Source: Treponema sp. UBA1226
Lineage (GTDB): Bacteria; Spirochaetota; Spirochaetia; Treponematales; Treponemataceae
Direction: 5' to 3'
DNA length: 23,893 bases
Assembly (NCBI GenBank): GCA_002309195.1
Contig: DBWY01000012.1
Coordinates: 185,069 to 208,961, forward strand
Under the pieces are notes generated by a model that was given only the letters and a program-made list of their open reading frames with translations, made no database searches and had not been told where the DNA came from. Shown here in pieces: positions 15,571 to 23,075 of the stretch. The first letter of the stretch is position 1. Each line of letters starts with the position of its first letter. Made by a program: the position numbers and the translations under genes.

Positions 15571-16772
15571 AAAACTACTTTTGTGTCTTCTATCGTCGCA
15601 AGATGCTTTTCAAAATAAAGCGGACGGTTATTTACAAAACCGACTCTTACTACCATCGTATCTGTTGCATTAGGCATGTCATCCATTCCCGGAAAAACAA
15701 AATTACCGAGTGAATAAACTATAATCGAATTATTATACATTTCAACCGGCTCAAGGACATGCGGGTGAGAACCAAATACAACAGCTGCTCCTGCATCGCA
15801 GACTTTATGATAAAGTTCAATCTGATCATCAGAAGGCTGTAAACTGTATTCGTACCCGCCATGAATGTTTACGATTATTATTTTATCATCCGGTTTTTCG
15901 TACGTTTCATCTTCGATAAGCTTGATTGTTTCGTCAGACTTCCATAGAATTCCTGCTCTTGTATCTGTTGCCGATGCATGAATCAAGCCGTCAAAACCTG
16001 TTCTTTCTGTCGGGAACGCACCAAACGAAAGGATGCTTAAATTTGTTCCGTCTACATTTTCGCGGTAAAAACGGGCCGCGTCAAAATAAGTATAACCTGC
16101 ACCAGAAGTTGCAAAACCTTCTTCACGCACTGCAGTCAGAGTGTCAACAAAACCTTTTTCGTTGTAATCATAGCAGTGGTTGTTTGTAAGCATGAGGTAA
16201 TCAAAACCCGCATCGTGCAGAAAATGAAGGACGCTCTTTTTAAATTTAAATCTGTATGTCTTTGGCCACGGAATGTCGTGTTCGGTTACGGCGCCTTCGA
16301 GATTTCCTATAGCATAGTCGCTGTCTTTAAAAAGATTCATCGTGTCGGTAAAAACTGCCTCTGCAGAATTTTCTTCTTCGAGTACTTCTGCAATTCCACG
16401 GTTTAAGATGATGTCTCCGGCAGCTGCAACAAAAAAAACTTTGTACAGTTTTGTCTGAGGCTGAATTTTACAAATGACTTTTTCGATTCTAAAAAGCGGG
16501 TAATCACTTGATGAAGGGTAGAGTATTGTTCCGCCTTTTTTAACAGGAAGGGCTATATAGCCTGCAGGAATTTCTTCGAGGGCATAGAAAGTTACGTTTG
16601 AAGGATTTTTTTCTCCCGTTGTGTCGTCAGGGCTGTCTGCGTCGTAATATTCATATTTAAGGTTTTCATCAAAGGGAACGCAGGGAAATAAAAGCGTCCT
16701 TTTTTCATAAGTCTTTTTGCATGACAATAAGGCCATTGCCAGAAGCAGTACGGGTAATGTTTTTTTAAGCAT
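15564..16772 (-). CDS. CapA/PgsA-like metallophosphatase lipoprotein
   Basis: 402 residues. A lipoprotein signal peptide ends in lipobox LLSC (Cys18). An N-terminal domain of ~90 residues (20-110) has no recognised motif. The rest is a CapA (poly-gamma-glutamate synthesis) domain of the calcineurin-like fold: AAGDIILNRG (~117-126), GNLEGAVT, LTNNHCYDYNEKG (~195-207), VNIHGGYEY (where HWGxEY is usual) and GSHPHVLEPVEMYNNSIIVYSLGNFVF (~332-360). Homologues act outside the cytoplasm in poly-glutamate export or as phosphatases/hydrolases; no capB or capC is nearby, so a general envelope hydrolase role is more likely than capsule synthesis. It stands alone, convergent with luxS. The ATG at 16772 follows a promoter without a Shine-Dalgarno. 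Confidence 0.88.
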   Translation of the reverse strand: MLKKTLPVLLLAMALLSCKKTYEKRTLLFPCVPFDENLKYEYYDADSPDDTTGEKNPSNVTFYALEEIPAGYIALPVKKGGTILYPSSSDYPLFRIEKVICKIQPQTKLYKVFFVAAAGDIILNRGIAEVLEEENSAEAVFTDTMNLFKDSDYAIGNLEGAVTEHDIPWPKTYRFKFKKSVLHFLHDAGFDYLMLTNNHCYDYNEKGFVDTLTAVREEGFATSGAGYTYFDAARFYRENVDGTNLSILSFGAFPTERTGFDGLIHASATDTRAGILWKSDETIKLIEDETYEKPDDKIIIVNIHGGYEYSLQPSDDQIELYHKVCDAGAAVVFGSHPHVLEPVEMYNNSIIVYSLGNFVFPGMDDMPNATDTMVVRVGFVNNRPLYFEKHLATIEDTKVVLK

Positions 16773-16777
16773 AGGTA

Positions 16778-16806
16778 ATTTTATATTGAAGAGCAGTTTT
16801 TAACAA
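16778..16806 (-). promoter_or_regulatory. promoter of the capA-like gene, near-leaderless
   Basis: On the minus strand TTGTTA (16806-16801), 17 bases, then TAAAAT (16783-16778), five bases before the ATG at 16772. An overlapping TATAAA (16785-16780) gives a 7-base gap with a shorter spacer. Either way almost no leader is left and no Shine-Dalgarno is present. Confidence 0.5.
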
Positions 16807-16845
16807 CAGAAAAAAACTAATGTTTATTTGTTTACTTCCGATATA

Positions 16846-16851
16846 TATAGT
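16846..16851 (+). promoter_or_regulatory. weak candidate -10 for the small gene at 16880
   Basis: TATAGT lies within an ATATATATAG run, about 15 bases before a Shine-Dalgarno. No convincing -35 is visible at the correct distance. The site is plausible mainly because some promoter is needed between this gene and the divergent capA-like gene. Confidence 0.35.
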
Positions 16852-16879
16852 AGAAACTTATTAAATGGAGGTAAGTGTT

Positions 16880-17278
16880 ATGATTACAAACATGCATAAT
16901 TTAAGTCCGTACTCTTATAATACAGTTGCCTCTTATGGTGCAGGCTCAAAGCTTTACGTTCCTGTAAGCCCGTCAAGCGTGGTTTATGCCCAGTTTGACC
17001 ATATTTCGGGCATTGCTGCAAAAGGCGGCCAGCACGGAGTTTCTATTACAAAAATTCAGATTTTAAATGCCCTTATCGAAAATCTTTCAAAGATTAAGGC
17101 AAATGCAAAAGTAAATCCGGTTTCTAAAGAGACAAACCTCTCAGAAGATCAGGTAAATAACCTTATCAAAAATTACCAGGCTCAGCTTAAGCAGACAGTA
17201 GCCAGCGCACAGTCAACACCATACCTTCTTGCAGGCGTAAAACCTCAGAACGGCACACTTTTTTCTATTGATGCGTAA
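16880..17278 (+). CDS. small conserved-looking protein of unknown function
   Basis: 132 residues from the ATG at 16880. GGAGG (16867-16871) is 8 bases before this ATG; an in-frame ATG at 16865 overlaps that Shine-Dalgarno and is rejected. It has no signal peptide or membrane helix. Residues about 1-40 are rich in Tyr, Ser, Pro and Val. A compact block with FDHISGIAAKGGQHGVSI precedes two amphipathic helices (~60-112) separated by a Pro/Ser turn, with a low-complexity tail. I do not recognise the family; the FDHISGI..GGQ block looks like a motif worth searching. An unusual bulged hairpin follows its stop codon. Confidence 0.7.
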   Translation: MITNMHNLSPYSYNTVASYGAGSKLYVPVSPSSVVYAQFDHISGIAAKGGQHGVSITKIQILNALIENLSKIKANAKVNPVSKETNLSEDQVNNLIKNYQAQLKQTVASAQSTPYLLAGVKPQNGTLFSIDA

Positions 17279-17313
17279 GTTCATATGTCACATCAATGCC
17301 AATTGATATGAAC
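17279..17313 (+). repeat. bulged hairpin directly after the stop codon of the small gene
   Basis: GTTCAT (17279-17284) pairs with ATGAAC (17308-17313), and ATCAAT (17292-17297) pairs with ATTGAT (17302-17307) around a GCCA tetraloop. A 7-base bulge (17285-17291) lies on the 5' side. The alternative outer pairing GTTCAT-AT with AT-ATGAAC gives 8 continuous pairs. No T-run follows, so it is not a standard terminator. The rest of the 165-base gap up to 17442 holds a -10-like TGG-TAAAAT (17386-17394) but no firm -35. Confidence 0.55.
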
Positions 17314-17442
17314 CCAAACGGGCTTTTGGTAAATTCAGCATAGAAAAACAGTTTTCTCTAAACTATGGTCAAAAAATAACATTTTTGGTAAAATTGTCAT
17401 AACTTTATACAGTTTGAAAGTGTTTTACTTTCGGAGGTTTTT

Positions 17443-18510
17443 ATGAGATTTTCTAAAAAAGTTGTTTTAGGTGCAGTTTTTGCAGCTTTGGGATTTATGG
17501 CTTTTGCATACAATCCACCTGTTCAGGGTGAGAACATGACGGGTTTTATTAATCCTTTCCAGATTACTTCGGGATTCTCTACGGCCGGTGGTCCGCTTTT
17601 TAATATTACTCCTGCAGGAACTATGGTAAACCCTGGCCTTGCAGCTTATCAGAACCGTACAAGTCTTGATATCGGTTATACTGCAATCGTTGCAGATGAC
17701 GACAACAGTCCTTACGGTCACAGTTTTGGAACAGGTATTATCGTTCCGACTAAATGGTGTAACTTTGGCGGTGAGTTTTTTGGTATCTGGTCTGAATCCT
17801 ACAAAATGTGTTTTGCTGATTCTGCTAACTTAAAGCTTATTGCAGCAAAGGAAGTTGCAGAAAATTTTGCAATCGGTGTAGGTCTTGGTGCAGGTTATCT
17901 CTGGGGTTACGGCGAAAAAGACTGGAGCCTCGTGTTTGATGCAGGTGCCGTTTATAAATGGGGCGAACTTGGTCCTATGAAGAATTTCCGCCTTGCAGCA
18001 TCAGTTTTAAATGCAGGAAAAGTTTACAATAAAGCTCACATATATGGAATAAAAGGTGCACATGATGACAGTCAGTGGAGTACTTTCCCGGGCTTTTTGA
18101 CTATGAAAGCAGGGGCTGCTGCAGAGTTTATCAACCAGAAAAACTTTGTTTTAGGCCTTTCTGTAGATGTAACCACTCCGTTTTTTCAGAACTTTATTAT
18201 TGATGCCGGTGTAGAAATGCATATGCTCAAATTTATCATTCTTTCTTCAAGCTGGGAATTTAACATGGCTGAATGTGTAGAAGGAAAAATGAGCTGGCTT
18301 CCTACTGTAGGTTTGACTTTTAAGTTTGCCCTAGATACGTCTTTTACAAAAAAAGATGCATGGCAGAAGAGTGATATGCAGGTTGGAGCTGCATACAAAA
18401 ATGTTCATGACGGTGTAAATGTATTTTCTGCCGGAGCTGCCTTTAATCTTGGTCAGCCGGACAGACAGGCACCAAGCATTAATGTAGATGCGAACATTGA
18501 AGAAGAATAG
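17443..18510 (+). CDS. UPF0164/FadL-like outer-membrane beta-barrel protein
   Basis: 355 residues. A signal peptide (residues 1-22, cleavage likely after MAFA) is followed by a Gly/Tyr/Phe-rich protein with alternating short amphipathic strands, as in outer-membrane barrels. The mature N-terminus (TSGFSTAGGPLFNITPAGTMVNPGLAAYQNRTSLDIGYTA) matches the pattern of treponemal UPF0164 proteins, related to FadL/PorV transporters for hydrophobic compounds: a plug-like start with a P-A-x-x-x-NPG-x-A signature, then repeated GxGxGY and strand motifs such as LGLSVDVTTPF. GGAGG lies 6 bases before the ATG. It is followed after 74 bases by a large OmpA-domain protein, probably co-transcribed. Substrate is unknown; fatty acids are a reasonable guess because of the family. 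Confidence 0.75.
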   Translation: MRFSKKVVLGAVFAALGFMAFAYNPPVQGENMTGFINPFQITSGFSTAGGPLFNITPAGTMVNPGLAAYQNRTSLDIGYTAIVADDDNSPYGHSFGTGIIVPTKWCNFGGEFFGIWSESYKMCFADSANLKLIAAKEVAENFAIGVGLGAGYLWGYGEKDWSLVFDAGAVYKWGELGPMKNFRLAASVLNAGKVYNKAHIYGIKGAHDDSQWSTFPGFLTMKAGAAAEFINQKNFVLGLSVDVTTPFFQNFIIDAGVEMHMLKFIILSSSWEFNMAECVEGKMSWLPTVGLTFKFALDTSFTKKDAWQKSDMQVGAAYKNVHDGVNVFSAGAAFNLGQPDRQAPSINVDANIEEE

Positions 18511-18568
18511 AAGACTGAGTTTTGTTGCACACATGTGCATCCACGCAACACCGCTGACGCGGAGTCTT
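18511..18568 (+). ncRNA. predicted three-way-junction RNA structure between the UPF0164-like and OmpA-like genes
   Basis: AAGACT (18511-18516, directly after the stop codon) pairs with AGTCTT (18563-18568), closing a junction. One arm is GTTGC (18524-18528)/GCAAC (18545-18549), with an alternative hairpin TGCAC-ACAT-GTGCA (18526-18539); the other is CCGC-TGAC-GCGG (18551-18562). The next gene's Shine-Dalgarno AGGAG follows within ~6 bases. It may be a processing site, a partial terminator or a control of the downstream gene. The structure is by eye only, and ncRNA is the nearest available type. Confidence 0.4.
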
Positions 18569-18584
18569 TAACAGGAGATGATTT

Positions 18585-21500
18585 ATGAGAGTTCAGACAA
18601 AGATTACTATTGCAGCAGCTGTTTTTGCAGCAGCATGTACTCTTGCATTTGGATTTACTGTATTAAAATATTTTTCACCAAACAATGACGGAACAAGGGA
18701 TGTTTTAGAATTTCCTTTTTCTGCTTCTGATGACGGGCGCATTGTTTCGTGGAAGATGGTTATAGAAAATTCCCGCGGTAAGGTTGTAAGAACTATCGGA
18801 AATAAATCTACTCTTCCTTCAAAGATTACGGCCGGTGGTGTAATTAAATCTCTCGGCCGCGCAAAAGAAAGCGTTATCATTCCAAAGAGTGTAATCTGGG
18901 ACGGAACCATGGACGACGGTACTATGGCTCCTGACGGAGAATATTTTTATTACATCAGTGTAAAAGACGAAAGTGATAACGAATCTACTACAAAAAAATA
19001 CAATGTATTTCTTGATAACACAGCACCAGAAAGTTCTGTAACGGTTCCGACCGGTGAGGATCTTGTTTTTGGAGAAGGTGCTAAAGCGGTTTTCCAGATT
19101 AAGCAGACTGGTTCAAAAGAAAAAAAATGGACTGGAAAAATAACTGACCGTGACGGTAAAGAAGTACGTACTTTAAATTGGGACGACAATAAGCCTGCAA
19201 ACTTTTCATGGGACGGAACTGACGACACCGGAATGATTGTTCCTGACGGTGTTTACAATTATGTTCTTATCGGAGAAGACAGGGCAGGTAACGTAAGCGA
19301 AGAGCGCGGAATTAAAAACATTATTTTTTCTGCAGAAAAACCTGCGACAAATATTTCGATTAACGGAACAAAATATTTTTCTGTTGCATCAAAAAGCGAA
19401 AAGACAAAAATTGTTTTTGATGTAGATATTCCGCAGCCTAAAAATGCAAACAAGCTCGTAGACTGGAGCGTCGTAATTTCTCAGAAAGATAATGCAGGAA
19501 ATGCAAAGACAATAAGAACTTACAATGCAAAGACAACCGGTAAAACAGTTCCTCCTTCTGTAATTGAATTTGACGCAAAAGACGATAACGGAAGCCTTAT
19601 TGCAGAAGGCGAATATTTTGCAACCGTAAAAGCGCGTTATCTTAACGGATATGAAACAACTCCTGTAAATACAAGCCTTTTTACGTTTGATACTACATCG
19701 CTTTATGCAAAAATTGATGCAAGCTCAAATATATTCAGTCCGGACGGTGACGGAAGAAAGGATATTATTACATTCAGCATAGCAACAGATCAGAAAGGCG
19801 GATCGCCTGTCGATTTCTGGAAGGGTGTAATTAAAAACATGCAGGACTCAAGCGAAGTAAAGAAATTTGAGTTTGGTCTTTTTGTTCCGGAAGAAGTTAA
19901 ATGGGACGGACTTGATGAAAACGGAAAGCTCTGTTCTGATGGAAAATATGAGTTCGTAGTTTCTGGTTCTGATATGGCTGGAAACTCAATAACAGTAAAG
20001 ACAGACGAAGATTTTGTTCTTGATACTTCTAAAACAGAAGTTCTTCTTGCAACAGATTATACATATATTTCTCCGGATGCGGTTTCGCAGAATGCAGTAG
20101 CATTTACTCCGGTAGTAAAAGAAAATGCTGATGTCGTAAAATATAATTTTGAAATTAAAAATGCTTCAGGTCAGGTAGTGTTCTCTAAAAAAGAACAGTC
20201 TCGTGTTCCTTCTTCTATCGTATGGAACGGAAAAACTCCTGATAAAAAAACATTAAAAGACGGAACATATTCTGCAACGCTTACTACAGAATCTGCAAAC
20301 GGTTCTGTTGCAAAAGCAGCAGTTCCGCAGCTTGTAATTGATACTGTAGCTCCGAGTGCAGATCTTTCTCTTGAAAATAAAATATTCAGCCCGGATGGCG
20401 ACGGAAGAAAGGATGAACTTTTGATTCATTCAAAAAACTGTTCAAAAGAAAAACTCTGGACTGTTGTAATTTCTGATAAAGGCGGAAAAGCTGTAAAAGA
20501 ATACAAGTTCAATAAATATATAAACAACAGTTCTTCGTCTGTAATTAAATGGGACGGAACAGATGAAGCCGGAAACAAAGTTTCTGACGGAACTTATTCT
20601 GTTGCAGTAAAATCGGCTGACGAAGCAGGAAATAAATTTAATTTAACACTTCCTTCTGTTACTGTAGATACAAGACCTGTTAAGGTTTATGTAACTGCAG
20701 AATACGAAGGATTTTCTCCTCTTTCTACAAATGGTGTTAAGGCACAGAAATTTAATTTAAGGACTTCAATTCCTGATGGAATCAAGTTCTGGGAATTTGA
20801 TGTTGTCGACGAAAAGGGCAACAGCGTTTATACAGTTCAGTCTGATGACAAAAATAAATCGCTTCCAAAAGAAATCATCTGGAACGGTACAAAAGAAGAC
20901 GGAACTTATGCAGACGGAATTTTCTTTGGCGAACTTTCTATGGAATATGAAAAAGGAAATGACGTTTACGAAAAATCTTCGCAGTTTGTTTGTTCAAACT
21001 CTGCACCTAAGTTGAATGTAGTTACAGCTCCGGAGTTCTTTAGTCCTGATAACGACGGAACAGATGATGATCTTTTTATCAAGTTAAGTGCAAGATGTGC
21101 AGGAAAAATTACTGCATGGTCATTTACTATTTTAAATCCTGAAGAATCGGGAAGAGCCGGAAAACCATTCTGGAAAACTTCCGGAACTTCAAAGATTACA
21201 GAACAGATTATCTGGAACGGTTTGAGTAACGTTTCGACAGAAAAGAACGGACAGGCAGAAAGAGTTCAGTCGGCAATGGATTATCCATGGCAGTTTACCG
21301 TAACAGATTCTCTTGGACTTACTTCTACGGTTACAGGAAAGATTTCTGTTGATATTCTTGTAATCCGTGACGGAAACGTATTAAAGATGGCTGTTCCAGC
21401 GATTATATTCAGATCTAATGCGGCAGACTTTAAGACTGCAAAAGAAGCTCCTGGAAGTAAAGTTACCCCTGAACAGGCTGCAAACAACGAGCGTGTTCTT

Positions 21501-21788
21501 AAGCGTGTAGCAGAAATCCTTAAGAAATTCCCTGACTATACGATTACGATTGTAGGTCATGCAAATAACATAACCGGAACCGAAGCCGAGGAAACATCTG
21601 GCGACATTCCGCTTGTACCGCTTTCTCAAAACCGCGCTGCCTTTGTAAAGACAAGACTTGAAGCTTATGGAATCGAAAGCTCAAGAATGAAGACAGAAGG
21701 TAAGGGTGGCCGCGAAAGAATCGCATCGCTTAAAGACAGAGAAAACTGGTGGAAAAACCGCCGCGTTGAATTCTTGCTACATAAGTAA
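18585..21788 (+). CDS. giant periplasmic protein: FlgD-Ig-like repeats plus C-terminal OmpA domain
   Basis: 1067 residues with a signal peptide (residues 1-~23; the AAAC inside it makes a lipoprotein possible but less likely). Residues 30-~920 carry repeated modules. FSPxxDGxxD calcium-type loops lie near 31, 384, 601 and 819. At least six W-(D/N)-G-x-x-D-x-G...DG-x-Y units, typical of FlgD Ig-like repeats, lie near 105, 207, 439, 546, 655 and 765; a seventh near 875 is partial. Residues ~930-1065 form an OmpA-like peptidoglycan-binding domain (IVGHANNITG, LSQNRAAFVKTRLEAYGI and the final WWKNRRVEFLL). It probably links an envelope structure to peptidoglycan. AGGAG lies 7 bases before the ATG. 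The upstream UPF0164-like protein is the likely partner. Confidence 0.85.
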   Translation: MRVQTKITIAAAVFAAACTLAFGFTVLKYFSPNNDGTRDVLEFPFSASDDGRIVSWKMVIENSRGKVVRTIGNKSTLPSKITAGGVIKSLGRAKESVIIPKSVIWDGTMDDGTMAPDGEYFYYISVKDESDNESTTKKYNVFLDNTAPESSVTVPTGEDLVFGEGAKAVFQIKQTGSKEKKWTGKITDRDGKEVRTLNWDDNKPANFSWDGTDDTGMIVPDGVYNYVLIGEDRAGNVSEERGIKNIIFSAEKPATNISINGTKYFSVASKSEKTKIVFDVDIPQPKNANKLVDWSVVISQKDNAGNAKTIRTYNAKTTGKTVPPSVIEFDAKDDNGSLIAEGEYFATVKARYLNGYETTPVNTSLFTFDTTSLYAKIDASSNIFSPDGDGRKDIITFSIATDQKGGSPVDFWKGVIKNMQDSSEVKKFEFGLFVPEEVKWDGLDENGKLCSDGKYEFVVSGSDMAGNSITVKTDEDFVLDTSKTEVLLATDYTYISPDAVSQNAVAFTPVVKENADVVKYNFEIKNASGQVVFSKKEQSRVPSSIVWNGKTPDKKTLKDGTYSATLTTESANGSVAKAAVPQLVIDTVAPSADLSLENKIFSPDGDGRKDELLIHSKNCSKEKLWTVVISDKGGKAVKEYKFNKYINNSSSSVIKWDGTDEAGNKVSDGTYSVAVKSADEAGNKFNLTLPSVTVDTRPVKVYVTAEYEGFSPLSTNGVKAQKFNLRTSIPDGIKFWEFDVVDEKGNSVYTVQSDDKNKSLPKEIIWNGTKEDGTYADGIFFGELSMEYEKGNDVYEKSSQFVCSNSAPKLNVVTAPEFFSPDNDGTDDDLFIKLSARCAGKITAWSFTILNPEESGRAGKPFWKTSGTSKITEQIIWNGLSNVSTEKNGQAERVQSAMDYPWQFTVTDSLGLTSTVTGKISVDILVIRDGNVLKMAVPAIIFRSNAADFKTAKEAPGSKVTPEQAANNERVLKRVAEILKKFPDYTITIVGHANNITGTEAEETSGDIPLVPLSQNRAAFVKTRLEAYGIESSRMKTEGKGGRERIASLKDRENWWKNRRVEFLLHK

Positions 21789-21803
21789 GATTTTTGGTAT
21801 AAT
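21774..21803 (+). promoter_or_regulatory. extended -10 promoter, predicted leaderless, for the glycerophosphotransferase
   Basis: TTGCTA (21774-21779), an 18-base spacer and TATAAT (21798-21803) preceded by TGG (21795-21797). The ATG at 21810 follows the -10 by exactly 6 bases (CAGTTT). No Shine-Dalgarno precedes the ATG. The -35 lies within the end of the previous gene. Confidence 0.65.
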
Positions 21804-21809
21804 CAGTTT

Positions 21810-23057
21810 ATGGTGGTAAATGAGTTTGACTTTCTATACATTGACCCTGGAACGGGGTCAATGCTCATATCGATTATACTTGGAGCAGCGGCAACACTGT
21901 TTTTTCTTGCGAGAGCAGCGTGGTTAAAGGTAAAACTTCTTTTTACAGCTCGTAAAAATGGTGTTTCTGCCGCCGCTGACCAGCATTTTAAGAAATATGT
22001 AGTTTATAATGAAGGAATCCAGTACTGGAATACCTTTAAGCCTGTCTGTGATGAATTTGAAAAACGCAGAATTGAACTTACATATTATACTTCTGCAAAA
22101 AATGACCCTTGTTTTGAAGCAGGTTACGAATTTGTAAAGCCTGAGTTTATAGGTGAGGGAAACATCGCTTTTGTAAAACTCAATATGCTCAGTGCAGGAA
22201 TTGTTTTAATGACGACACCGGGCCTGCAGGTTTATCAACTTAAGCGAAGCAAAAATGTAAAGCATTATGCCCATGTTCTTCATATGCCTAATGATGCAAC
22301 GACATACAGACTTTTTGGACTTGATTATTTTGATTCAGTTCTCCTTTCTGGAGATTATCAGAAAACAGATATAAGGTTTCTCGAACAGCAGCGCGGAATA
22401 AACAAAAAACAACTTGTTACTGTTGGATGCCCTTATCTTGATGTTTATAAAGAAAATATCGCACAAATTCCAGAAGAAGAAAATCATCCTTTCACAGTCT
22501 TAGTTTCTCCAAGCTGGGGTGATGTAGGAATTTTAAAGAAATATGGCGAAAAGCTCCTTGATCCACTTGCAGCAACCGGATGGCGTATCATTGTAAGGCC
22601 GCATCCGCAGTCAAAGAAATCCGAAGCAGATATGCTTTCTCATCTTGAAGAACGCTATAAAGATAATAAAAATGTTGAATGGGATTATGAACGTCAGAAT
22701 ATATTCAGTTTAAAGAAAGCTGACGTAATGATTTCGGATTTTTCTGGAATTATTTTTGACTATACATTCCTTTGTGATAAGCCTGTCATGTATGTAAGTG
22801 ATAAAATTGATTTAAGGCCTTACGATGCATATGATCTTGGCGAAAAAAAATTATGGCAGTATGAAAGCCTTGAGAAATTCGGTAAAAAACTGGATGAAAA
22901 AGACTTTGCTGATATAAAAGAAGTTATAAAGAATATGAGCGACAGCAGAGAACTTGCAGATGCCCGTGCTAAAGCAAAGGCAGAAGCATGGATGCATATC
23001 GGAGAAGCTGGTAAACGCATAGTAGACTTTATGGTGCAAACAATGGATAATAAATAA
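21810..23057 (+). CDS. CDP-glycerol glycerophosphotransferase-like enzyme
   Basis: 415 residues. The N-terminus (FDFLYIDPGTGSMLISIILGAAATLFFLARAAW) is a membrane anchor beginning with the YIDPGTGSM motif. The C-terminal half matches the CDP-glycerol:poly(glycerophosphate) glycerophosphotransferase family (teichoic acid TagF/TagB fold): LVSPSWG, IVRPHPQS (~262-268) and ADVMISDFSGIIFDYTFLCDKPVMY (~304-328), where the family has SDYSSIxFD. Such enzymes add glycerol-phosphate or ribitol-phosphate units at the cytoplasmic membrane face. Spirochaetes have no classical teichoic acids, so the acceptor is probably a surface glycan or glycolipid. A PEP-mutase gene follows after 18 bases with its own Shine-Dalgarno, indicating an operon. 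The first ATG (21810) is preferred over that at 21820 because of the promoter spacing. Confidence 0.88.
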   Translation: MVVNEFDFLYIDPGTGSMLISIILGAAATLFFLARAAWLKVKLLFTARKNGVSAAADQHFKKYVVYNEGIQYWNTFKPVCDEFEKRRIELTYYTSAKNDPCFEAGYEFVKPEFIGEGNIAFVKLNMLSAGIVLMTTPGLQVYQLKRSKNVKHYAHVLHMPNDATTYRLFGLDYFDSVLLSGDYQKTDIRFLEQQRGINKKQLVTVGCPYLDVYKENIAQIPEEENHPFTVLVSPSWGDVGILKKYGEKLLDPLAATGWRIIVRPHPQSKKSEADMLSHLEERYKDNKNVEWDYERQNIFSLKKADVMISDFSGIIFDYTFLCDKPVMYVSDKIDLRPYDAYDLGEKKLWQYESLEKFGKKLDEKDFADIKEVIKNMSDSRELADARAKAKAEAWMHIGEAGKRIVDFMVQTMDNK

Positions 23058-23075
23058 ATACAGGAGATATAACTG

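Noticed and set aside
16865..16879. ATG at 16865 as the start of the small gene
   Set aside because: This ATG overlaps the GGAGG Shine-Dalgarno that serves the ATG at 16880.
17314..17335. CCAAA-CGGGCT-TTTGG as a terminator after the small gene
   Set aside because: The stem is only five pairs, and no T-run follows.
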